NCBI GenBank assembly: GCA_009746045.1 | Contig: RPFO01001805.1 | Location: forward strand, 26,814-90,813 | Direction of reading: 5' to 3' | Origin: Mesostigma viride | Taxonomy: Eukaryota > Streptophyta > Mesostigmatophyceae > Mesostigmatales > Mesostigmataceae | DNA: 64,000 nt | In this document: one piece after another, positions 26,220-36,310 of the stretch | Numbering within the stretch: the stretch's first letter is position 1 | Layout of the letters: every line of letters starts with the position of its first letter | Made by a program: the position numbers and the translations under genes | Notes under the pieces: generated by a model | Database searches by the model: none | Seen by the model: only the letters and a program-made list of their open reading frames with translations | Told to the model about the DNA's origin: nothing

Positions 26220-29215
26220 GGGGTCCGGACGGACCTGCCCCCCCCCAAATTGAATACACATGTTTTGCACTCAATACTCATGCTGGCAATGCAAATTATG
26301 ATGGGGGACCATAAATATGACCCTTGGGCATGCATCTGGCTACTTTTTGAGTTCAAGGCCCATCACAATACAAGTGCAGGGAGCTTTTTTTGGCGCGCAC
26401 ACCCCCTAAAAGCACGGATTGCCTAGGACAACCCCCCCACACTTGTGTACCAAACACCATATTCCAGTCAAATCCCCACCCAGACCAAGGAATGGAGCTA
26501 ATTTGCAGCACCAAAATCGCACGTCTGGGCATACTTTGGCAGTTTACCGAAAAATACGTCTTTTTTGTGACTAAAAAAAAAAAATCAAATCAAATACGCA
26601 TGGGTTGGGCCCAGGGAGATATAGATAACTTCCACAGGGTGGGAATATCAATGGGACCAATTTTCAGCTCATTCTGACTGTAACAGTATTTTCTGACAGT
26701 GTGTATACTGTTACATCCAAGTGGACGTGAACTTGGAGTTCAACGTTCAGTGTAAATGGCTGAGTCTTTTGTACGGCCAAAGTGTAATGATTCCTGGCCT
26801 GACTTGACTTTTTGGGACTTATATGCGGAGTGCCCTTTTGATGGTGCTTTGTGTTGGGCCCTGGACGGTATGGGACAGTACCTTGGAATCTATGTGTTAT
26901 CTGACTGATGTCAGTTAGTATCTTTCGTAAGTTAGGGGTGTAAAGCATATATAGAGAGAACCTTACCGGTTCATCTGTGTTCTGATTGGCTGAGACCTGT
27001 AGGATTGCGTTGGACTCCTCTGTGTCGGCGGGGACATAACCTTTGCCTGTTTGTCACCATAGATAGCCATCACGCGGATACCCCCAATTATGTGAAGTTA
27101 TTTCTAATAACCAAACATGCTCACTTCAGGCCCTGTTATTGGACAGCCATATCCGATAGACAGGAAGTCTTGTGTCTGTATGAACAAGCAGAGAGACGCC
27201 CGACCAAAAGGGGACCACCGCTCTCTACCGCGTAAGTACCGTCTCGTAGGAATGGCCTCTAGACGGGAAACGACCACCCTCTATGATTCCTGGAGAGTGC
27301 TAGGAATCTCCCCTGTCTCTTGGGGTTTGATAAGTCCGTTCTGTCTTTAATGACAGGAGGTAAAAGATCTGTGCATTTAGTGGAGCAGAGACCACCATTT
27401 TATTCTGTTACACTGACCACGTATGTGAACAGGCATCACTTTTGTATGAAAAAAAAAATGCACAAAAATACGGTTTTATGCCAAATGGCTGCACCAATCA
27501 CAACCTTGCCCACCACCAAGTGGGGCAAACAAGGTGCCAGCAAGTCATTTATCATGCAAACTATCTTGGAATCAAAATTCAGGTCATTCTGAGCTAGACT
27601 GATGGCATAAACTAGTGTCCTCAACTGCCACCCCTCAACCCTAGTATAGACTGGCATGAGCTCAAACATAACCCTTTTCATCACCTGCCCACCACAAATC
27701 ATCAGCATCCTAACATAGACGGCTGCCAATTGAGTTATACAAACAGCCACCAAATGCAGGATCAAGCTGAGCATGAGCCTTGACTACTAGAGAGGTCATT
27801 CATAGCATGCAGCACCACACTATGGTAGCATAGTTGGCAATCTTCATTGGTAATAACAGAAATGTTTAGAGGCCCAAGCAACGTTCAATAGCAACAGAAA
27901 CATGTGGGATTAGATGGGTGACTCGTACATGCTAGCCACACCCCACACCTCACCATGGTTGTAAACCATGCTCAACAATAAGGTGTATAAACAGCATGCT
28001 CATATACACGTGCTATGCTGACTTAGAGTAGAGGATGATGCCTCAATCAACCAGCAATAATAACACAATGTTCTAACCCTGCAGGTTCACATCACCCCGT
28101 TCAAAAACCAACCAACAAAACAGAACTGTAAGCGCAAACACGAAATACAGCAAAGCCATAAGAGAAATGGCTTGCAGCCATCCTCATAAGCATGGCTAGC
28201 ATCCTTGAGAGCACATTGATTGTGATGCATAGTGGCTGTGATCCACAAATCTAAAGAGAACACACACGTAAGCATAGCTTACACATATACAAAGCATGGC
28301 CAGCAAGAGAAGTATAGCCACCTTGTTTCCCAGCACGTTGAGACGCACGGTTCATATGCTCGCCAGCTTGTTGCATGCCGCCCTCGAGGCATGCCGGGGT
28401 ACGTGTTGAATATGCAATATAAGCACTCTGCCATCCAAATCCTTCCATATATCATTACATTAACGTAGCAGCTTACCTTGATATTACCCAAATCAATCCT
28501 AGACAGGATTTCAGAGCTTGCCACGCATAACGTAAGCGAATCGGTTGAAAGCTGCCGGAAAACTAGAGACGTGCATGCAGCAAGCGGCGAACAAAACAAC
28601 GCACCCTTCCAGGAAACCGTGCTGAAAGCTTAGAATAAAGGGATTTCTAAACGCAATAGACTTCGGGGGTAACCACTGGATAATAGAGGTACAATGGCAT
28701 GCTATCATTCCTGACAAGGCGCGCAAGAAATGCCAGCCACCCATGGACGGGTTGACAGCGCATAAAGCAGGACCTGGCGTTTTCTTTCCGAAAATGACGA
28801 GGAAAAGTAATAAAATAAAAGGTTCTTTAACATTTTCAATCTCCCCGTTAATGAACGTTGCTTTCTGCATCGCTAGGGACTAAGAACCTTTGTAATTATC
28901 GCTGTAGGCATGTATTGCTGCTTATTCGTTGCGGCAAGATTTCCGGGCCAGACCCCCTCGCAAACGCGGATGAAAAATGGCATCGATCTCGTCAATAATG
29001 CATCTTCGGCTACGCAAGATCATGATGAAACTTTAATTTGACGCATCTGCATAATTTTCTGCGGTCTTATTGCCATATTACTGCATTTATTACCTAACGC
29101 ACGTCGCCATGGCCAACTTGGCGCAAGGGTTACGCGCATCGTGCACCACAATTTCACGTGACGGGTACCGGCGCGAATTTTTTGGCGCGAAATAATTCCG
29201 GTCCGTCCGGACCCC
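26220..29215. mobile_element. 3.0 kb TIR element with TTAA target duplication
   Basis: Inserted into B2 of copy 1. The intact site in three other B copies reads CCAAATTAAGCTGAG. Here TTAA flanks the element on both sides (26216-26219, 29216-29219). Termini are perfect 16-bp inverted repeats GGGGTCCGGACGGACC (26220-26235) and its complement (29200-29215). TTAA specificity and G/C-rich short TIRs suggest a piggyBac-type transposase acted. No transposase is encoded in the 2996 bp, so the copy is non-autonomous. TTTTTTGGCGCG occurs near both ends as a subterminal direct repeat. The interior is otherwise unremarkable. Confidence 0.85.
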
Positions 29216-29445
29216 TTAAGCTGAGTGGCCAGCCGCCATGGTGGCGCCGGAGATTGTGGCACGCAGACGCGACAACCTCCCAGCCAAGGGGGGGGTTCCC
29301 CCCCCCTCCCACCCCCCCCTCCCACAACCAAGACCAGACCCCCTGTCTCCCAAGTCGCTACGGGTCACATTACGTTGCCACAATTGTGACTCTTCCATCT
29401 ACCTTTTCCCACAATACAATCCACCAATGTCACAGCCTACGACGT

Positions 29446-30473
29446 TTAGTGTCTGCCGTGGCCTTGGGTCTTCTTGAAGGAAGGACACTCTTTCTTGATG
29501 TGCCCCCACCCCTTGCACAGGTAGCACTGAATCTTGGACTTGCCCTGGCCACCACCCCCATTGTCAGACGCGTTACCCGGCTTGGGCTTGCCACCCACCC
29601 TCCTGAACACCGACTTGGCATGTGATTGCCCGTCAGGGTCGGGTGAATGGTTGGCCTTCCGCTTGTTGTGGTTGCCCCCACGCCCTCCTTGGCTTCTGTC
29701 AGCCTCAGACGCCCTGGAGCCCCCCTGGGCACGCCCACCTGCATGGGTTGCCTTCACAGCTGGCACCCCACCCTCAAACAGCTCCTCTGCCTCGAGTGCC
29801 TGTTTGATGATGACCTTATAGGCCTTCAGGGTAGAGTGTGGGGCACACATGACCTTTAAGGAGCCACGTGTTGCCTTGTCCAGCCCAGAAACCTTCAGCC
29901 AGTTAGTCAGGGCTATGTTGTCAGCTACGTTAAAGCCATGAGCCCTGCCCTCCTCAACCATTTTACAATAGTTGAGAAAATTCTGGATGAGGTCTCCCTT
30001 GACCTCCCACCCTTGGTACTTATCCTGCCAGTGGATCCCCACTTTCTTACGTTGGTCCTCTAGCAGCTCCCTCAGCTCTGCCACGTAGACTGCCCAGGCC
30101 TTGTTGGCCTTCTTGCACTCCCTAGTGAGGTCTTTTATCTGATCTGTGCATTTGCCAAAAGTCTGGCTGCCTATCCAGATCTGATAATATAGTTAGTACC
30201 ACCGTACAAACTTGGAAACCCCTCTAGTCCCTCCACAAACTCCTCTGCCTGCTTTGGCTTAGAGTCTGAAGTGACAGGTTGCAGCTGATTTACTATAAGG
30301 AGACCCTGGGTGGTGAAATCATAACCTGAAACAGCATGTGCATTATTATTAATCGAAGGGATATTGGTGATTTCTCCGGGGGCGCCCACATCATCTACGT
30401 GAGCCGTCCCACTACCAGCACCCCCGTCTTTATTGCCACTGGCTGGGCCTTTACTACGCCGCCCGTCTGCCAT
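29446..30473 (-). pseudogene. Gag-like protein with CCHC zinc knuckle, frameshifted
   Basis: The N-terminal piece starts at ATG 30473 (MADGRRSKGPASGNKDGGAG) and runs to a stop at 30171. Another frame continues from there with IGSQTFGKCTDQIKDLTREC and on to 29446, so one base is lost or gained near 30180. The C-terminal half holds a gag-like helical region (DKYQGWEVKGDLIQNFLNYC), then a basic Gly/Arg region and one zinc knuckle CYLCKGWGHIKKEC (CX2CX4HX4C). No protease, RT or integrase follows; the next 170 bp are G-rich and then repeat B2 of copy 1 begins. This is a truncated or gag-only retroelement. Confidence 0.65.
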
Positions 30474-31292
30474 GGTACACTACACTGCTGTTCAAGAACA
30501 CTGGAGCAAAGCAGCCAAAACAAAACCTGACAGCAAATATGTACAAGTCTGCCAAGAAGTGCCGCCTGCACCGGTGTCAATTGCGCCGCGAAGTGCCGAC
30601 GAGTACAGAAAAAAAATTGCCGACGTTTGTAGCCCCGTTTAACTGAGGCCACGGAAGTCGCAATACTCGTATGCGTATTCCCCGTCTTCCAGGTCGGGCG
30701 TGAGAGCCGGACCCGCGCCGGTCTGGATCAACACAGGAACATGAAACCCTTTGTACAGATCGAATTAGTCAGCCCATGTCGCAGACAGCCTTCCACATGC
30801 AGGCCAAGGCATAGCGGCCCTATCTTTCCCGCATGCGTTAATTAAACTATATTCAGAGAAAACCGATCCCAAGAGACGAAGGCGCAGGTATAGAAGGAAA
30901 TATTATCTACGTGAGGATTTCCGCTGTGAGCAGGTCTAACTTCTAAACGCGAGCATGTCCCGAAGCGGGCAGCACGTCTCCGATAGCTTGTCTGCGACCC
31001 GCCCATTACCTGACAAGAATGTGTCGTCTTCGTTATCCTGACCGCGGAAGGTCAAAGGCATAAAGGGGTTCTGCTGCAGAGGACCGTCGTCGTCGTATCT
31101 ACCTGAAGTTCCTCCGATACCATCGTTACGCCGCGGACCTACACCGCCTCCTCTACCACGACCTAATCCACGTCCCAAGGAGCCTCGTCTAATTCTACCT
31201 AAACTAGTGGGGCCGCAAGTTGCTGAGGAGCTACTCTGTGCGAAGGTCGGACGCGACAATTCAGATCTCAATGCATTTACATATGTATAACT
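30474..31292. other. Gene-free stretch
   Basis: Overlapping short open frames without coding character. The minus-strand frame near 30936-31340 is Arg/Gly-rich (LGRGLGRGRGGGVGPRRN) and might be a decayed gene end. No repeat structure stands out. Confidence 0.35.
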
Positions 31293-31320
31293 ATAATATG
31301 CCATCAGCCAGTTATGCCGT

Positions 31321-31526
31321 CTAGGGTATTCCGGCCCCACCGTCTAGGTCATCTAGTCGCTCTACACGTAAGCCAGCCATAATTTCAATGCACAAGGATA
31401 CACATTTCCATCACCATTCATCTTCATCATCCTGAACGACTCGAACACGCGGACAAGATAACGGCAGGCTCGAGCTACCATGGTCCGGATTCTCCCGATT
31501 TCTGGCCTGCTCTGGTTGTCTCCTTG
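31321..31526 (+). repeat. SINE-like repeat R, copy 1 (long target duplication)
   Basis: A 206-bp unit starts CTAGGGTATTCCGGCCCCAC and ends CTGGTTGTCTCCTTG. It is flanked by a 28-bp direct repeat (31293-31320 and 31527-31554; ATAATATGCCAT then AGCCAGTTATGCCGT, one mismatch). Other copies share the 3' end and have different 5' ends, which is typical of reverse-transcribed retroposons. Confidence 0.75.
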
Positions 31527-31554
31527 ATAATATGCCATGAGCCAGTTATGCCGT

Positions 31555-33435
31555 GACCAATTCAATTCAGGATATTATGAAGGAAACACCTAACCAGCCA
31601 TGACCCAAGCTAATACGTGTTACAATCCATAACACACGCCGAGTGCCAACACGAGGGGTAGAACGTGCATAAATGACCACCAACGGTCAGGCATGCTCGG
31701 GCCGACCTGGCCCTCGCACACAGGAACCATGCTGGTCCACTACATCTACACGAAGGATAAGGACCACTAATAAAGTACGCAGCGCGGCGCAGATGCACCG
31801 TTACACTGAACTACAGTACCACACAATTGCCACGTCATAGGCCCAAGTAACCACTGGCCAAAGGTACTAACTACACGTAGGCATAGGAAAGCTCACGGTC
31901 ATAACTACAGACCGTACAGACTAGCTGAGGCCACTGAAACGTAAGACCTACATTTACGGCCATAACTACAGCAGGTTGTTACGCGACGTAACAGCACCAT
32001 AGATATAGAGTTGGCTTGATGTTTTAGAGAGATTAGACCGGTAGGATTGCGTGTACCCATCAATCCATCCATCAGGGTTAATGCTCCGTGACTCCCCAAC
32101 GGGAGCACGAGATTAACCCATGGTCCGCCAGCACTTTTTTTGGTTTTTTGACCCCTGAAAATGAAAAAAATCATAACTCCTAGACCACAACTCCAAATAC
32201 CCTCAACCCAGGTACTGGGAATATCTACACTTCAAGGGCTTTCAGAGTATGCAATAATACCATTGGTTTGTCAAGGCATTTGGATACTAGGTCCAACCAA
32301 AGTTGGCCAAACGATCGTTTCCGTGCAAGAAAAAGTACACCCCCCCCATTTTTCTCAGGGGGGGGTCAGAAACCTCAATACCAACATTGGACAATTTAGT
32401 TGGATAGTCCAATGGTGCTTTCCTTTGGTCAAACCACCCGGATACCCCATTTGACATGTATAATGCACGCGTGTACATGTATGGCTTACGCGCGCGCAAA
32501 CAGCCAACTATGCCATGCTATACAATTATGCAATATAAATGACCACAATAGAGTGCCAAACCTGCTGGAATCCAAACATGACGCCAACTTGCCATCACTG
32601 AACGTTATCCCCCAAAGAAGTGCCACAAATTGTGCACCATAATGGCTAATACCCCTCCTAGAGCAGGCATGGAAAGCTGTTGCAATAACCACTATCCTAC
32701 TCATCAAAAGACATGTAAGAAGGTACGAGTCTCCCTGCAAACAACGTGCAAACGCATTGCCGCACCTGCCTCGATCATGACCTGGCCGGGTTCCGCTGGC
32801 CGGCATGCTCACACGTCACGTATGCAGCTACTAGTGGGAGAGGCGGCCATAGCCGCTCTATCCATGCATCCGTCATCATTACCATGTTGAAGATATGTGC
32901 AAAAATGACGTCTAACGCGTCCACGTTCCCAGCAAATGGCGCAGCGGGCTTTCGTAAAGACGCGGGAGGCCCAGGCAGACGGAAACTCCCAAGAACCAAA
33001 GGAAACCGGCGATACCAAACGGGACGTCAAGACAGAGGTAATAGCCACTGCGTATTTCCTCAACAGCATACATCTGATCATTCTTGATGTACCAAAATAA
33101 TGCATCATCGTTCAGGGGTCTACATCTGACCCATTTCAAGCCGCGGAACCCAAAATTGCCACAAAATGGCACGCTGACAGCCATATCTCTATGCGCGCGC
33201 GCAACGGTAAAAAATGTTAGCAAAAGTCACGTGACTGCCTGCAAGAAAGTGGTGGTATTTACTGGGCTGTGGCGCAATTACCTACCCAACCTAAGCATTT
33301 TCATTCACGTTGGGTCTGCCCCGACCGGCCGGACATATTTACGTTACGTCACTTACGTCGCAGGTCACGGAATTACGCGGCACAGTTACGTTACGTGTGT
33401 TGTGGTAAAAAATGACCACATCGGCGGACCATGTG
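31555..33435. other. Gene-free repeat-poor stretch
   Basis: Near 32055-32130 lies a short piece (ATCAATCCATCCATC, then GCTCCGTGACTCCCCAACGG) that matches, inverted, the sequence preceding the (ATGG)n array at 41818. Otherwise only short, non-convincing open frames are present. Homopolymer C/G runs flank 32336-32368. Confidence 0.4.
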
Positions 33436-33439
33436 GGTT

Positions 33440-33825
33440 AATCTGGCTGTAGCGTGCGAGCATTGAAGGTGGCGAGGACTAGGGGTGCGCGTTGACCAAA
33501 GAGCGGGGGGGTGCGAGCGGGGATGGGGGCGGGGGTGGAGCAGGGTGGTGATGGGGGTGGAGACGGTGGTGAGAGGGGGGTGGCGGGGGCAGGAGGACTT
33601 ATGCTTTCAATCACCGTTTCGATTCTTCCTGCCAACGCGTCGAGGCGACGCCGACGGTTGGCTCAGGTGGCCAGGTAGAATGAATCTGCGTCTGCACGCA
33701 TTAGAAATGCGTGCAGTCTGAGGAGGTTTCAGAGGGGGCCGCGCGAGGCGGGGCGAACCTGGCACACTGCCGACCTGTTGCTCTCTCTCCGACAGCCTGA
33801 GGACTGCGAAGGGAAATTAATTAAT
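33440..33825 (-). mobile_element. LINE fragment (5' part of ORF2)
   Basis: Minus-strand translation contains RIETVIESISPP and LATFNARTLQPD, matching the region upstream of the endonuclease in the long LINE (45249-45600). The fragment is truncated at both ends. Confidence 0.75.
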
Positions 33826-33864
33826 GCTCGCGAATGAATGGACGAATTTCAATATATTGAGCTG

Positions 33865-33991
33865 ACACATTTTCATCTCCATTCATATTTATCATCCTGA
33901 ACGACTCGAAAACGCGGACAAGACAACGGCAGGCTCGAGCTACCATGGTCCGGATTCTCCCGATTTCTGGCCTGCGCTGGTTGTCTCCTTG
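33865..33991 (+). repeat. SINE-like repeat R, copy 2
   Basis: A 5'-truncated 127-bp copy with the same 3' end (GCGCTGGTTGTCTCCTTG), flanked by the 11-bp duplication ATATTGAGCTG (33854-33864 and 33992-34002). A second, tiny R end (GGTTGTCTCATTGAT) follows immediately. Confidence 0.7.
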
Positions 33992-34127
33992 ATATTGAGC
34001 TGGTTGTCTCATTGATATAGAGCCCATGCAAGTGTAAAATCATAGATTAAAAAAGAAATAAGTTGTTCATGCATGAAGTTATTTACAGCACGATATACCC
34101 GTCTGAGGGGCATGCTCCTGTTTTATC

Positions 34128-34351
34128 AAGGAGACAACCAGCTCAGGCCAGAAATCGGGAGAATCCGGACCATGGTAGCTCGAGCCTGCCGTTATCTTGT
34201 CCGCGTTTTCGAGTCGTTCAGGATGATGAATATGAATGGAGATGGAAATGTGTAGCCTTTAGTAGATGAAATGATGGCTGGCTTACGTGTAGAGCGACTA
34301 TAGATGACCTAGACGGTGGGGCCAGAAACAGCTTGCTTGATCAGGGCGTGG
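34128..34351 (-). repeat. SINE-like repeat R, copy 3
   Basis: About 224 bp in reverse orientation, starting AAGGAGACAACCAG and running to GGGGCCAGAAACAGC and beyond. It is flanked by the 12-bp duplication TCCTGTTTTATC (34116-34127 and 34352-34363). Confidence 0.7.
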
Positions 34352-34540
34352 TCCTGTTTTATCCCCACGGGCCCCCCATGGCCCATTGCTAGAATGCAGG
34401 GTAGAAGTCCGCAGGTGGAGGTTATTGCCCCTGAGGATACCCGCTAAACTACCGCCTCGTCTGCTATTACAGTAGAGGACAGCTCAGATGAGGATTATAT
34501 CCCCCTCTAGTGACTATATGGTTGGGGTAGGATGCACTGA

Positions 34541-34755
34541 GAGGTGCTACACTAGACGTGACGGGCTCACACCCGGGCAGCCTCCTGGTTTGTCTGTAAT
34601 ATGGAGGCAGATGGTACGCAAGGATAGATGGCAAGTAGTGATGAAGGAGACCACCCGCAAGTCTGTGGGGGCTTCGCATGTGACCGCGTATGGCATTCAT
34701 AGCGATTCGGGCCGTGGTGCCCACAACCCTGTAACTAGGACCTAGATGAATTAAT
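34541..34755 (+). mobile_element. LINE 3' UTR fragment (plus)
   Basis: Matches, in opposite orientation, the 3' untranslated tail of the long LINE (42264-41975): ACTAGACGTGACGGGCTCA through CCTGTAACTAGGACCTAGAT, ending in TTAATTAATTAAT. It meets the next fragment tail to tail. Confidence 0.75.
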
Positions 34756-35822
34756 TAATTAATAGACACGTGACTCCGTCACGTGAGCGTAAGTCCTCAG
34801 TGGGAGGGGAACATGGGATGGAATGGATGGTGTAAGCTATCTAGGTCCTAGTTACAGGGTTGCGGGCATCACGGCCCGAATCGCTATGGATGCCATTATT
34901 ACGCGGTCACACGCGGAGCCCCTACAGACTTGGGGGTGGTCTCCTTCATCACTACTTGCCATCTATCCTTGCGTACCATCTGCCTTGATATTACAGACAA
35001 ACCAGGAGGCTGCCCGGGGGTGAGCCCGTCACGTCTAGTGTAGCCCATGTCCATGCCGAGTCTATCACGAAAAGTCCACGGGTGGCGGCCCTGCCGCGCG
35101 CGGCCGGGGGCACGCCAGGTGAGGACATATCGCCCAGGCTGGGCGGGCTTAGTGCCCGCTAGTCTATCTGATGTGTCTACCTGATATCTGTGCGGGCCAG
35201 GTGCCCGGCTAGGCCCAGGCGCCTGTGCCTAATAATGTGGGAAACATAGGGCAAATCAGCGTACAAATCCTCATTACTCATGTGCAAACCAAAGGGGATG
35301 TTAAGGGCCTTGCGCAGCATCTTGGTGACGGCGCCGTCGAGTCGTTGCTCCAGCTCCTGCGTCAGTGTCCAGGTCTCGGCGCCGTAGGTCAGGATCGTCA
35401 GAATGACGACCTTGAAGAGGTCACGCTTGACGATCCGGGGTAGGGCGGGGTTGCTCCACCAGCGGCGGTGGTCGTGGAGTTGCGCCCACGCCATGCCGAT
35501 CCGTGTCGTCAGGTTGTCCTCGCAGTCGGGAAGCCAACTGCCGAGCAGCTTGAAGCGGCCTGAAGTAGGGTAGTTGACCTCGGTGTCGTCTAAGAGGCGG
35601 AGTGTGGGTGGGGGCCCTGCCATGCCGAGGGCCAGGGCCTCCGTTTTGGGGCTGATTTCTAGACCAACCGTCCGAGCCTTGAGCGCCAGGCAGTCCAGCC
35701 AAAGTTGGGCAGACTCCGGCTTCTCGATGAGCGTGATGTCGTCGGCATAAATGAGGTCAGCTAGTAAATTCTGCTTGTTAGTCGGGCCCCCTTCCCCAAG
35801 CTCGTTCGTGATCGCTTGGCCA
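34756..35822 (-). mobile_element. 5'-truncated LINE copy with RT C-terminus
   Basis: Contains the 3' UTR (34760-35040) and a reading frame (35177-35815) for the C-terminal part of the RT. This includes LADLIYADDITLIEKPESAQ and LTYGAETWTLTQELEQRL, about 95% identical to the long LINE. It is truncated upstream at GLAITNELG, where it abuts a plus-oriented 3' tail. It is a broken pseudogene copy. Confidence 0.8.
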
Positions 35823-36065
35823 GGGGCACGGCAAGTAGTGATGAAGGAGACCACCCCCAAGTCTGTGGGGGCTCCGCGTGTGACCGCGTATGACATTCAT
35901 AGCGATTCGGGCCGTGGTGCCCACAACCCTGTAACTAGGAACTAGATAGCTTACACCATCCATTCCATTTTTTATCTATTAATTAATTAATTAATCCATT
36001 CCATTCCATGTTCCCCTCCCACTGAGGACTTAGGCTCACGTGACGCAGTCACGTGTCTATTAATT
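35823..36065 (+). mobile_element. LINE 3' UTR fragment (plus), head-joined
   Basis: Starts CAAGTAGTGATGAAGGAGAC and runs through the 3' UTR to CACGTGTCTATTAATTATTA. It begins exactly where the minus-strand LINE copy stops, giving an inverted arrangement of two tails around one RT fragment. Confidence 0.7.
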
Positions 36066-36310
36066 ATTAATTAACTAATGATGCAGACGATATTTGTAAC
36101 TTTCGCATTAATTATTTTCTAATGAGATTAGCGTAGTACTCCGTGACATGCCCATGCGCATGACACGCAAGTACTTACTTATACCCGTCATGCATGGACA
36201 CTGGCCCCACCCAAGGCCAAACACTTCCGAACTTCGCAGTGCTCATGCATGGCAGTCATGGGAAACACTGGATAGCTTGTCACTGGAAGCGCGAGCAAGT
36301 ACTTGCCACC

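Larger units (their letters stand above)
18487..29274 (+). mobile_element. 5'-truncated methyltransferase retroelement (copy 1), with nested insertions
   Basis: From 18490 the DNA is nearly identical to the reverse strand of 57195-52575 and then of the terminal repeats of the complete element at 51280-62315. It lacks A1, gag, protease and the N-terminus of the methyltransferase. Its 3' end keeps the order B1 (22966-23108), A2 (23111-26131) and B2 (26132-29274). A2 is interrupted by a 1766-bp insertion (23130-24895) and B2 by a 2996-bp insertion (26220-29215). Confidence 0.85.

Noticed and set aside
26220-29215. Helitron or LTR origin for the 3.0 kb insertion
   Set aside because: Perfect inverted termini and TTAA duplication on both sides fit a cut-and-paste element.
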